Source: Trachelipus rathkii (taxonomy: Eukaryota > Arthropoda > Malacostraca > Isopoda > Trachelipodidae). From it: a DNA stretch of 12,500 nucleotides. Positions 1-8,813 of this stretch are shown piece by piece. Every line of letters begins with the position of its first letter. Within the stretch, counting starts at the first letter, position 1. Position numbers and translations under genes: made by a program. The notes under the pieces are model-generated. The model made no database searches and was not told where the DNA came from. It worked only from the letters and a program-made list of their open reading frames with translations. Where the stretch lies: NCBI GenBank assembly GCA_015478945.1, contig JABUQX010002470.1, positions 1 to 12,500 of the forward strand. The letters run 5' to 3'.

Positions 1-723
1 AGTAAACTCTGTACCGTTGTCCGTAAGAATACACTTCGGTATTTTAGGTAAAATGGAAGAACTTAGTATTTCAGTTTCTTTGATACTGTTTGACTCGCCT
101 TGTTAGCTAAAGGTACAACTGAAACCCACTTGGATAAATGATCAATGAGTACCATGCAATATTTATTGCCTTTTGTTGTCGTCGGGAGTTGTTAGAGATC
201 CATTGCACACAAATCAAAAAGATAATTTGCGAGGATCTTGAGCATTGGCGGAGTAATTACTGAAGAGAAAGTTTTATTTTTGACATATTGGACAGCATCG
301 AACAATATCTGATATCACCTGGTTTACCCGCCGATTCCAGAATTGTTTCTTAATGAGCTGTAAGAGTTTATTCCTCCCAATATGTGCACAAGAGAAATGG
401 AGTTCTAATCAAAAGATTAAATAAAGAAGTTCTCCCGATTTAGTTTTATAATATAAGATATTGTTCTCAAGAAAAATCTGGGAACGAGATACTTTATATT
501 GCTTACTTACTGGTCCCCAAGTAAAATTATCTTTGTGCTTCTTCAAACCCCCAGAGATAAACTTTAAACCTTTATACCTTAACTGATATTGTAAAATATC
601 AATCTCGTTGATATTTGGATCACAGAGCACATTGAATGTATGAATTTGGAGACATGGCTCTTCTTTATAAGGAATACCTGTTGTAATAACATGCAACTTA
701 CCACCTTGGCGACGAGTGAGATC
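1..723 (-). pseudogene. pol: Retrotransposon RNase H tail, integrase zinc finger and integrase core (broken, partial)
   Basis: Integrase inserts the element's DNA copy into the host genome. The RNase H tail DLTRRQGGKLHVITT (about 679-723) resembles the A-D-x-L-S/T-R-R ending typical of Gypsy RNase H. A linker follows, open to about 409 (LENNILYYKTKSGELL). The HHCC zinc finger lies at about 282-405, with histidines in HFSCAHIG and cysteines in CCPIC. The catalytic core starts at about 205-225 with FDLCAMDL, holding the first catalytic Asp, and reaches DNGTEF at 4-21, holding the second Asp. The catalytic Glu would lie beyond the window. Damage seen: a TAA at 192-194 inside the core, a frame change between zinc finger and core (about 270-285), another between about 45 and 110, and a stop after the linker. 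The domain identity is secure; the exact frame-change points are not. Confidence 0.85.
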
Positions 724-1256
724 TTGATGAGTTTATTATCTCGCAAGGCACATGTCCCGAGTATTAGAGCATGATTTTTCATATGCTTTGCTGGAACAAT
801 AAAAATTTGTGTAGGTTGTGTGACGAATCCTTCTTGAAATCTTATTTTCAAATATGCATACCGAGTTATCGGGATCCTTTCCTTACCTCCAAATCCACTA
901 ATCGCACCCTTACCTACATGTACAGAAGACAATAATTCTAGGTTTCCTTCTAAACCTGAGATAACGGCGGAGCTAACTAAACTCACTCCGGCTCCACTGT
1001 CAATTAGACAGTTATATTTGAGTTTACCTAATTTATCTAATGCCACACAGACAATCAGTGGATCCACATCAGCCTGACATAGATTTATATTTACTACCAT
1101 ATCACTAGTACGGTCTTCGTAAGGATCAATCCGAAATGACGACAAGGACATGAACGCACCCTGGGTGCTGTGAATTGTTTCGTGCTGAGACTGAGACATA
1201 TCTGCGACATTTTCATCTGAGTCAAACATCGGAGCTATCTCCAAAGGATGACTCAT
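724..1256 (-). pseudogene. pro: Retrotransposon aspartic protease (retropepsin)
   Basis: This retropepsin would cut the Gag-Pol polyprotein during particle maturation. Taking the methionine at 1256 as residue 1, the active-site motif LIDSGAGVSLVS begins at residue 84, with the catalytic Asp at residue 86 (999-1001). The glycine-rich flap segment is at about 115-124 (GKGAISGFGG). The second hallmark, an I-L-G-x-x-x-L motif, is at 165-171 (ILGTCAL). Retropepsins act as dimers, so one DSG motif is expected. The 1256 start is probably only a frame boundary: the last zinc knuckle of gag reads into this domain in another frame near 1270-1285, so protease was likely made as a Gag-Pro fusion. The protease reading fades at about 720, where RNase H-tail sequence begins in another frame. 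Shorter flanking ORFs here are shadows. Confidence 0.85.
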
Positions 1257-1962
1257 TTCTGTAAAAGCTTCAAGTTTAAATCCCTAGCTTCCGGGTTTTC
1301 TTCTCCCATACACTGTCCTTCATAATGTGATTTCTTACACCATACGCAGTTTTCATTGTAAGGCCTTGATGGTCGAGACTGTTTCCTCGGTTGGGCTGAT
1401 TCTTCATCTCTAGAACCTCAATAGAGGTTTAGGAGACCTAGATTGTTGCCGAGCCTGTTCAGACATCTGGTGGTTATCTGAACCGCGAGGAGGTGTTCTA
1501 TAAGAGAACTTGATACCCGAATGCGGTCCCTTACAGAATGGACACACCATTCGGCTAGTATTTGGCGGAGACTGAGTAGGAGACCTACGAGCGCGGCATT
1601 CTGATCGTATATGACCCCGCTTGCGACAATAACTGCAACTGCCTCAGTATTTATAACACTCGCTCATGCTCTGACCAACATATTCGCAATACTCACAACG
1701 TAACTTCCTACGATCGTTGAAGTAAGTTGATTTCTGGTTTCAAGACGGAGTATTACTGGGAGACATTCAACGTTGATTATCATGGTTACGGTCTTTGTAG
1801 TACCGGCTACCATTACCAGTATTATTGGGAGAACCACGTTTAGGAAATTTTGACCGATCGGAGATATTGATCAGATTTGTTATTTGTATGACCCTGAGTA
1901 TTTGTCGGATATCGCGAATTGGTGTTATCGCGACTACCCCTAGTGTTTTGTAACGTCCGAGT
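1257..1962 (-). pseudogene. gag: Retrotransposon gag, nucleocapsid region with CCHC zinc knuckles (broken)
   Basis: The nucleocapsid part of Gag binds genomic RNA through zinc knuckles. One perfect C-x2-C-x4-H-x4-C knuckle is at 1596-1637 (CSYCRKRGHIRSEC). Just upstream, at 1656-1697, a second has the same spacing but Gln where His is expected (CEYCEYVGQSMSEC). A third, partial motif is at 1521-1544 (CPFCKGPH). A fourth, of form C-x2-C-x3-H-x4-C, is at 1310-1348 (CVWCKKSHYEGQC). An in-frame TGA at 1644-1646 separates the first two. The stretch between 1767 and 1962 reads as a basic Arg/Asn-rich linker in a frame different from the capsid. The zinc-knuckle array sits between capsid and protease, as expected for a Gypsy-type gag. 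Frame changes near 1990, 1440 and 1275 break it. Confidence 0.75.
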
Positions 1963-3240
1963 CTAACTAGGGTACACAGCATCTATTCGGATTGTTTCTA
2001 TCGACTCGTCCAGATATTCTATTGGATCTACACTTCTATCCCTGGACCTATGATTCCTCGAATTTGATTTATAACTATGTTGAGTCTGTGAATTTGAGCT
2101 TGAGTTAGAGAAAAGATTCTCCCCCATTTCGAGAGAATCTGCAAAACTCACCAAGTTTTCCCACGGCGTTTTTCGATCGTCTAACTCCTGTGATATAATA
2201 TATTGCCTTACGCCTTTTTCAATGTCTGGGGGAAGACTGAGCAAGAATGCTGTTCGTAAGGAGTCATGTTCTCGCATGTCCAAACCTTTATATGCTCGTC
2301 GGGCTAATCGTTCTAGTCTAAGAGCGAACATGAGAATACTCTCACCCTTGGATCTACATGCTGAATGATAAGCTTGTAGCCTATATTCATTCTTTTTCAT
2401 CTTCTCTTCCTGTCTAAACCATCTTATTAGAGTATCTTTAACAGAGACATAATTGCGATCGTCTTTGACGATTAGCTTATGCAATTGGAGAAAAGTTCCT
2501 TCCAATTGTCTACCCTAAAGATGTAACCATTGTTGAATCGCATTGGGATAGTGTAAAGCACAATATGCCTCAAAATCATAAAAATAAACTAGGAGATCCT
2601 GATTCGCCTCATATTTATATTTGCCGTGATCAATCACTTTGAGCTTTGCGAATTTTTTACCAGCTGCGTTAAAAGAAAGATAGCTTCGGTTATCGACTCC
2701 ATATGTCGATCCTTTTGACTTGAGCTATAACCGGCAAACATATTCTGAGGATATCTAGCGTTTGGATAACTATTCATATGGATAGGATAAGAAAAACCGG
2801 GAGTGTAAGTCTGACGAGGAATTTCCTGAGATTCGGAACCCATGTCTGCCATATTTTTTGGGTTATAATAACGATGATAGGCAGAGACGTCATCCTGAAA
2901 TCCTCTTACCTCATTGTTGCTTGAGTCGTATCCAGGATTTAGAGACTGCATATAATCATCTCTTTCATTAAGTGGTTAATTATTAGTTCCTGAATTCATA
3001 TAAGTATTATGATATATTTGTTCACTATGTGAAGATATAGGAGAAATTACAGGAGACCCAAAATTAATCAGGGACATATCCTGGGTCAGTGTATTACATA
3101 TCTTCCCCCCCCCCCCGCGCTAAATCTAAGTCCGAGTCTTTATCATCCTTATCCAGGTAAGCCAAGAGAGCTTCCTGGTTAGATCCCTGGAATGCTCCAT
3201 ACCTTACTTTGTGGCCCCAAAGTAAGAAAGGTGATAAAAA
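1963..3240 (-). pseudogene. gag: Retrotransposon gag, N-terminal and capsid regions (broken)
   Basis: Gag forms the particle that packages the element's RNA. The capsid core spans about 2000-2600. A segment DLLVYFYDFEAYC, then NAIQQWLHL, leads through a TAG at 2515-2517 into LEGTFLQLHKLI, and on to ILMFALRLERLARRAYKG. This matches the usual Gypsy capsid layout of a Trp-containing helix, a long amphipathic helix and an F-x-x-R-L-x-x-L-A-R helix. Upstream, 2634-2951 encodes a Tyr/Asn/Ser-rich N-terminal stretch in another frame, so there is a frame change near 2637. Reading continues beyond a TAA at 2976-2978 to a 12-base C run at 3105-3116, where the frame changes again, then to a QEALLAYLDKDDKDSDLDLA segment at about 3120-3190. 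The true start codon is uncertain. It is certainly non-functional as read. Confidence 0.75.
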
Positions 3241-3465
3241 AAATATGATGATGAATGACAGGTGGAATAGGTGTAGGAGCAAAGGAAAGGCGAAAACTGT
3301 AGGTTTCAAAACAACCTTATACAAACAAACAAAGATCCAGAATCCGTCTAATTTTATCAAAGAGAAATGGAATTTTTCTGGGACGGGTACTGTGTAATCC
3401 AAGGCAATAATAAAATATAAGCACACTCAAAGAGTCTTGTGGCAGTACGATCGAACAGACACTTA
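3241..3465 (-). other. Retrotransposon leader between primer binding site and gag
   Basis: This stretch separates the primer binding site from the first recognisable gag sequence and is best read as the untranslated leader, possibly holding the packaging signal. Both strands show short ORFs (3209-3397 plus; 3094-3426 minus), but the plus one is low-complexity Lys/Met sequence. The minus one runs from a hydrophobic non-gag stretch into the gag N-terminus, so its upstream half is probably fortuitous. Confidence 0.5.
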
Positions 3466-3483
3466 GTTCCTGTTCGAGCGCCA
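3466..3483 (-). promoter_or_regulatory. Primer binding site, tRNA-Lys(UUU)-like
   Basis: On the plus strand these 18 bases read like the 3' end of a tRNA including CCA. By recall they match 16 of 18 bases of the tRNA-Lys3 3' end used as primer by lentiviruses and some Gypsy elements. The minus strand therefore starts with TGGCGC, the usual beginning of a primer binding site. It sits upstream of gag and next to the candidate LTR, which supports the element's orientation. The tRNA identity is inferred from memory of that sequence. Confidence 0.75.
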
Positions 3484-3498
3484 AAAATTTAACTATAA

Positions 3499-3830
3499 TG
3501 TAAGAGAGTGTTGGATGGGAAAAGTATGATATTGTAAAAGTGGCTTTTTGTTTAGCAATGATAATAAAATAAAGTTGCCTGAATAGATTGCTGTGTCCAA
3601 TTCCTCACAAAATAATAAAAATTTAATATGTATAGGAATGGTAAATTATAGTTTTAATTACCTTATTCCTGTGGCCACTTCAACTTGCCGAGACGGAACC
3701 CATGACAATTAAGATTACTCAACATAAAATCTTTAGTAATATAGAGCTAGTTTTATGCTAGCGAAGGGTAAAGATTTTTTGACCAAGCGTCCGCTCGACC
3801 TTGCTGTCTGATTATGCTAACTCTTTTTCA
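3499..3830 (-). repeat. Candidate 5' LTR of the retrotransposon, boundaries tentative
   Basis: The LTR should lie immediately right of the primer binding site. A segment with TG...CA ends is found at 3499-3830. Its terminal 10 bases are imperfect inverted repeats (TGTAAGAGAG on the left; TGAAAAAGAG read from the right on the minus strand, 8 of 10 matching). The spacer to the primer site would be 15 bases, longer than usual. An alternative with AACT...AGTT ends is 3491-3843, giving a spacer of 7 bases. A CATAAAA box is present on the minus strand near 3755 and could serve as a promoter element. The partner LTR is outside the window, so boundaries cannot be confirmed. Confidence 0.5.
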
Positions 3831-3843
3831 AGTGTCTTTAGTT

Positions 3844-4919
3844 ATAATTAAGTTTTAATATCTAATATGAACTCAAGGGAAATAAAATGCTAGGGAACTG
3901 TATACAATTTAATAAAACGAAAGATGTGGCAGTTAATGAAATTAAAATCATAGATGTATCTCAGTATAATTGTACCTATAAATGTATTACTTTAAGGAGA
4001 CATAAATAAAGAATCTAAACCTATATATAGTTACTTACAGTGATCTCATATATGAGACAATATGTTTCTAAAGGTATATAAACCGTATATGCAATGACAA
4101 CTAAACAGATATACAACCATGAGAAATGAACGATACAACTCGGAACGGAATTATGGATTTCGGAATGACAAAAGAGAAACAAAGAAGCGTTAAAAACTGA
4201 ACAAGAGTGGTAGAGATGTGGAGTTAAGAAAATATGCTCGTAAAAATTTATAAACTCACTCAACTTGTTTGTACTTGTAATGAAGTCTTCTTTTATCTTG
4301 CAAGTTTTCCCAAATATTAATACAAATCCTGTGAAGATCACACCGTTTTGCTGAAACTATAGACCAGCATATAAAATAGGCCCAAGATCCGAAACCTAGA
4401 TAAGAAATATAGGTTTAATACTTCTTCCATCCTACTTTTATTAAGACTAATGACTGATTTAGAAAATTATCAACCTACCATATTAACAATCTTGTTATTC
4501 AGAAGGGATTTTCCTGAGATTGAAATCTGTGTTCATTTATTGACGCGAAGTCGTTACAATCTATAACAAAGGAGCTTTTACTTTATCTTCTGACTTACAA
4601 TTAAAGACCTTATATTTCATTATGTCAATATATCATTTTAGATTGAGAATGGTTATAAATGGTGCTTACGTATTCCGCTTCGATAGTATTTGTCGTACAA
4701 CGCACCTTACTTAACTGAAAGTGTGAAAATATTTGTCCATAACATCAATTAATTATTTATTAAATCCTCTATGGCTAAGAAAAATGAATTGTTCAAGCTT
4801 ACTAAGCTTGGCATCTACTTAACCTAAGAACCAGCATACAACATTTAATTTTCAAATGGAACTCCATCAAAAAAAGGATAGAACATTCTTATAGTTGTAC
4901 TAAAATAATCCTTAAATCG
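3844..4919. other. Unassigned AT-rich DNA
   Basis: No recognisable gene, RNA or repeat was found here on either strand. A 106-codon minus-strand ORF at 4021-4341 encodes a hydrophobic, Cys/Tyr-rich peptide with no motif I recognise. In DNA this AT-rich such an ORF can occur by chance, so it is not called as a gene. The right flank of the retrotransposon would begin at about 3831 or 3844. Confidence 0.5.
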
Positions 4920-4920
4920 A

Positions 4921-4973
<53 letters not shown>
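4920..4973. repeat. (AAT)n microsatellite
   Basis: About 18 near-perfect AAT units, followed by degenerate AT-rich sequence to about 5000. Confidence 0.95.
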
Positions 4974-4974
<1 letters not shown>

Positions 4975-5073
4975 TATAATACTCACCATAACACCAACTA
5001 TTATAATAACAATGACCATAATTTTTTTATCCGATACTTAATATAATGAGCACCATTACATATGTATGTGCCG

Positions 5074-5233
5074 TATATATATATATATATATATATAATA
5101 CTATATCATACTATATACTATATATATATATATATACAATATATATATTATATATATATATATATAATATATATATAAATATATATATATAATATACTAT
5201 ATATAGTGCCGTATACTATATATATTATACTAT
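5074..5233. repeat. (TA)n-rich microsatellite tract
   Basis: Alternating TA runs broken by single A or T slips and by short CTATA units such as ATACTATA. The tract ends about 190 bases before the first kinesin-like codons. Confidence 0.92.
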
Positions 5234-5420
5234 GCAATACCCGACCTTGTTGTGTTATGGTTTTGTCTAGGAAGGCCCTTTATTTACGTCTGGAAACTGC
5301 CCTCTATTGCTCTTTTCAGAGCATTCCCTAGAATTACCCAGATTTTTTTTAGCTTAACCTGTGTCTCATTCCCCATGACCCAAAACTTTCCCTCCTCCTG
5401 GTTGAGGAAAAAACTTTTGT
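5234..5420 (+). other. Sequence upstream of the kinesin-like region, possible intron 3' end
   Basis: There is no kinesin homology here, and an in-frame TGA at 5403-5405 closes the frame just before the motor fragment. A pyrimidine-rich stretch (about 5381-5401) followed by AG at 5405-5406, and a second AG at 5422-5423, could serve as splice acceptors. This would make the following region a last exon rather than a truncated copy. Which AG, if any, is real cannot be told from sequence alone. Confidence 0.35.
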
Positions 5421-7231
5421 GAAGGAGTTTCAATCAACAAAGGGTTACTTGCTGTTGGAAAAGTGTTGGCAGCTCTTAGCAGCAATAGTGCTACCTTACA
5501 CATTCCCTATAGAGAATCTATCATTACAAGGCTTCTTAGAGATGCATTAAATGGCACAGAATGCAGTACAGCTATGATTGTTTGTGTAAGTCCGGCAAGC
5601 ACTAATCTCTCCGTAACTTTAAACATACTTCGTTATGCAGAGCAAGCTAGAAATATCAAAATAAAACAAAAGCCTTCCACTGTTAAGAAACAAAGTTCTA
5701 AAAGACATCTCGATGATCTGTCAGCTCATCCTTCGGCTTGCAAGAAGTTTGCTTCAGAGAGAAAAAGAACACCTTCCCACAATTCTACAACAGGACATAA
5801 ACCTTGGGGAAGAACTCAACCTTTAAACAACACCTTTACTACACCTCTCAATAGAGCTTCCGTCATCACAAGACCATTTCCACGTTCTTTCCGATCAGAC
5901 TTAAAGTCCATCTCTGAATTTTCCTCATTTAAACAACCTACTTTTGATGAAGAACTTTCCCTTGCAAATTCTATTATTGGTGGACCATCAATCAACACTA
6001 CTATTTTTCAGATAATTCTTTTGGTTGAGAAAATGAATTCTCCATTTGAACAATCTTACAATATGAAGATCGAATGGCTATGCAAAGTAAATTAGCTAAA
6101 AAGGTCGCCAAAATTATTCTGTATGTCACAAAGTCAAAGAGAAGGTCCAAAATGCTCATGGTAAAGGGACATAAATCTAGTTTTTAATCACCAGCTCTTA
6201 AGGAAATGGCTTCAAACTTCTCATCAAGTTCTTCAAATGATGAGAATATTTTTAACAATTCAAATAATACTGAGGGGAGTCCTTTTCCTTTGCTGACTCC
6301 ATTGCTAAAGCACTTAAGAAAAAGAATTTTCGCTCTGCCATCAAAGGAGCAGTCAAAAAAGATGAAAAGGAAGAGAACTCTGCAATAATAGAGCCTTTCT
6401 CATCTGAAAGCAATCATACGCGAATTCCTTTTGCTGAAATATCGAATGTCAATGAATCACCAAATAAAAAAACGTATGTAGTTAAAAATCGTACACAATT
6501 GGATGGGATGCCAATTACCAATACGGTTGTACATAATGACAAAATCGTTAGGAGAACTACTCGGTTAAGTTGCAGAGCCCCTCAAAATGAACTGTCCTAT
6601 TCACACACGATTCAAATTTCTAAAATTAGTGACTCTATAAGAGATGAAATTTATGGATCTGTTGTAAAATCTGGTGATGCTATAGTATTTTTTGTAGATG
6701 ATTATTTGGCATCAGGTTCTCTTGTTCTACCCAATAATAATGTAATTTGTAACAAGGACAATCCAACATTAAAGAGCTTGACGGAATTTTCCCCTTCTGA
6801 TAATAAATCATGCTCGAACACAAGGAGACGCTCTACAAGAACTTCAGCTTTAAATGCTTTGAAAAGGTTCAATGCAAGATGTGAAATACTAAATAAAAAC
6901 CACTTCCAGAAGAACGTCTACTAGGCAGTCTGGATATAAAAGTTCCAATAGGAGAGTTTATTTTGCTGGTTTGAAGGCTCCTTTGAAATGCAAAGAAAAT
7001 TTGGAATTAACCATTGATTTTTCTGTTCACAAGGAACACAGAGATTATATTCTTCAAATGCTCAGCAATGCTGATTTAAGAGCACTTCAAACTCTACCTA
7101 TTACTGTGGTTATTTACAATTTTCGGAAAATGTTTGGGAAATTGAATTAGGTTGAAGATCTCCAAAATATTCCTGGATTGACAAAGTCCTTTTATACTTG
7201 ATTTATCAAGACGAATCTGGTTTTGCGTTAA
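5421..7231 (+). pseudogene. Kinesin-10 (KIF22/Kid or NOD-like) chromokinesin, 3' part, broken
   Basis: Kinesin-10 proteins are chromosome-bound plus-end motors that push chromosome arms on the spindle. The first roughly 85 codons (5421-5676) match the end of a kinesin motor domain: GVSINKGLLAVGKVL, then IPYRES, VCVSPAS, and the LNILRYAEQARNIK helix leading to the neck. The P-loop, switch I and DLAGSE parts are absent from the window. A Ser/Thr/Lys-rich tail follows. The C-terminus (about 6990-7231) carries a helix-hairpin-helix-like domain (YILQMLSNADLRALQTLP, then VEDLQNIPGLTKSFYT), the DNA-binding end of KIF22 and NOD. Frames change near 6056, 6287 and 6895. In-frame stops are TAA 6185-6187, TAG 7148-7150 and TGA 7199-7201; TAA at 7229-7231 may be the native stop. 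There are no introns across 1.8 kb and no poly-A tail. It could be a 5'-truncated duplicate, a dead last exon, or partly assembly error. Motor plus HhH identity is the secure part. Confidence 0.8.
6990..7231 (+). other. Helix-hairpin-helix-like DNA-binding domain of the kinesin pseudogene
   Basis: KIF22 and NOD end in tandem HhH motifs that contact DNA. Here the helix YILQMLSNADLRALQTLP is followed directly by ITVVIYNFRKMFGKLN. The expected hairpin glycines of the first HhH (a G-I-G-x-K-T-A type loop after QTLP) are missing, as if about five residues were lost in frame. The second unit, VEDLQNIPGLTKSFYT, keeps its P-G hairpin. Between the units a TAG stands where other family members have a coding residue. 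Downstream, TGA at 7199-7201 could have come from CGA by CpG decay. Confidence 0.65.
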
Positions 7232-7440
7232 AAGTGAAGAAGAAACCTATCCGTGATGTTAAATGCTATTTCAAGATTTTGTATATCTGTTTATTTTGGA
7301 TGTTTCTGATTTAATGTTTTACAAATATAATCTATATTTTTAATTCGAAATTATTTTACCTTCAGTTGTAGTGCTACTTTGCTTCATTTTCATTAAGCCC
7401 TATGACGACTATATCGCATTATTAAAGTTTTGATTATGCA
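7232..7440. other. 3' flank of the kinesin-like region
   Basis: AT-rich sequence with no gene. An ATTAAA at about 7421-7426 could be a poly-A signal, but it lies nearly 200 bases past the last stop and is common by chance in this composition. No poly-A tail is seen after the kinesin stop, so there is no direct mark of retroposition. Confidence 0.4.
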
Positions 7441-7552
7441 ATATATATATATATATATATTATATATAATATATATATATATATTATATATATATATATA
7501 TATATTATATATATTATTATATATATAAATAATATATATATATATATATATA
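7441..7552. repeat. (TA)n microsatellite
   Basis: TA runs broken by TTA and AAT slips; begins directly after TGCA at 7437-7440. Confidence 0.93.
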
Positions 7553-7583
7553 TCATATTGCATTTATTTTAATTATATAAGGA

Positions 7584-7585
7584 TA

Positions 7586-7617
<32 letters not shown>

Positions 7618-7629
7618 ATATATATATAT

Positions 7630-7693
<64 letters not shown>

Positions 7694-7708
7694 TTAATAT
7701 ATATATAT
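7584..7708. repeat. (TA)n microsatellite
   Basis: The second half, from about 7640, is an uninterrupted TA run of roughly 50 bases; the first half is slipped. It is separated from the previous tract by 31 unique bases. Confidence 0.93.
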
Positions 7709-7840
7709 CTCCAGACAACATCTTACAGGTCTGCATGAGTCACAAACGTAAAACGTGTTTTTCGAAATTTTTTAAAATAAAAATAATAAAAATATTCGGA
7801 AGAACATTCGTAAGACACACACGCGCAATATATTAAGACG

Positions 7841-7958
7841 AATATAATAATATATATAGTAATTTATATATATATATATAATATATATAATATATATATA
7901 TATATTTATATATATATATATATTAATATATTAATATATATTATAGTATATATATATA
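7841..7958. repeat. (TA)n microsatellite, degenerate
   Basis: Mixed TA, TTA and TAA units with several short palindromic stretches. The flanks (7709-7840 and 7959-8178) hold no gene or other repeat that I can recognise. Confidence 0.9.
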
Positions 7959-8178
7959 AACTCATGTCACAAAGTGTTATTTGAAACTAAAAAATTAATT
8001 AAAATGAAATGAAAATATAACATGCAAATTCAAATGTTATAAAAAAAAATAAATGAAAAATACTTGAATTACAAACATTGTGTAACTTAAAGTAAATGAG
8101 CTAAAATGAAGAAAAAAAAACATGAATAAAAAACAAGTTTTTAATTTGAAATTAAGAAATAAAAGGATTAAACCTTAC

Positions 8179-8237
8179 CAAATTTCCGAAGACTTCTAGC
8201 CTCATCCATCTGCGAATTTTCTCCTGGGTGGCACATT
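8179..8237 (-). CDS. Possible short host-gene exon (unidentified)
   Basis: On the minus strand a T-rich stretch ending in TTTTTTTAG is followed by 59 bases and then a GTAAGG donor preceded by G, a near-consensus acceptor and donor pair. One frame is fully open, giving MCHPGENSQMDEARSLRKF plus the first base of a Gly codon. The peptide is hydrophilic and not low-complexity, unlike its AT-rich surroundings, and the local GC content is raised. I do not recognise the protein family. A chance match is possible, because only splice sites and an open frame of 19 codons support it. Confidence 0.4.
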
Positions 8238-8443
8238 CTAAAAAAATGCAGCAAATAATAGAGTAAACACTTCTACGTAAGGTTGAAAAATGTGGCGTAA
8301 GTATCCTCCTACAGCACTGTCAGTGAATTTAACAAGAGTTCCAACAAAGTGGTGGAACCTACACCTATGAAAATCTTTAGTATGTTTAGCTGATAACGTA
8401 GTTAACCGTGTGGAACTTGCTCGCCAAACTACTGAAAAACCAA
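8238..8443. other. Unassigned DNA with balanced base composition
   Basis: A 98-codon minus-strand ORF (8238-8534) crosses this stretch and enters the dispersed repeat, ending at the stop within the presumed splice acceptor. It shows no domain I recognise. Composition here is less AT-rich than around it, so older transposon or gene sequence may be present, but nothing can be named. Confidence 0.4.
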
Positions 8444-8736
8444 AATATCTCATCCAGCACATTTTTACATCAATAGAGGTTAATCGGCAAAACGTACGAT
8501 ATTGGAGTAATGGATAAGTTTGACAAAGATGCAAGATTTAGACAAAGATTTAATTCATAAATTATCTTGAGGAAAGTATTGAAAACGCTATTTCAAGCAT
8601 AACTTTAGTTATCAATAGTAGCGAACACATATTCAGGTCTGTTTTGAAATCAAAAACAATCATTTGGAGAATAGTATTTGAATAAAGGTTTTTCATAAAA
8701 ACGCTTTGTATTTCCCCAATGTATGGCTACTTTTGG

Positions 8737-8740
<4 letters not shown>
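8444..8740. repeat. Dispersed repeat, copy A
   Basis: This 297-bp segment is nearly identical to 11061-11376, in the same orientation. Homology begins at AATATCTCAT and ends at GGCTAA, directly before a (TA)n tract in both copies. Compared with copy B it lacks about 18 bases after the CTTTAGTT near 8620 and 3 bases just after AGCGAACAC. Other differences are scattered substitutions. No coding sequence or inverted ends are visible. The element class is unknown. Confidence 0.9.

Positions 8741-8813
<73 letters not shown>

Larger units (their letters stand above)
1..3843 (-). mobile_element. Decayed Ty3/Gypsy-like LTR retrotransposon, 5' part, cut by the window edge
   Basis: Reading the minus strand from right to left gives a candidate 5' LTR, a primer binding site like tRNA-Lys, gag with capsid and CCHC knuckles, an aspartic protease with a DSGAG active site, a short RNase H tail, an HHCC integrase zinc finger and the start of the integrase core with DNGTEF. 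This order, with integrase after RNase H, is that of Ty3/Gypsy and retroviruses, not of Copia. BEL/Pao shares the order, but the integrase phrases (GNKYCMVLIDHLSKW) look Gypsy-like. Reverse transcriptase is absent. Stops and frame changes occur in all domains, so no functional polyprotein is made from this copy. The 3' LTR would lie left of position 1, so element age and target-site duplication cannot be judged here. Confidence 0.88.

Noticed and set aside
4021..4341. 106-codon minus-strand ORF as a membrane protein gene
   Set aside because: No recognisable motif and a composition expected of AT-rich DNA; no splice or promoter support.
5816..5998. Minus-strand ORF inside the kinesin region
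   Set aside because: Antisense shadow of the kinesin tail; no motif of its own.
7232..7440. Poly-A tail marking a processed kinesin retrocopy
   Set aside because: No A run follows the stop; the only candidate signal is a common ATTAAA far downstream, so retroposition is unproven.
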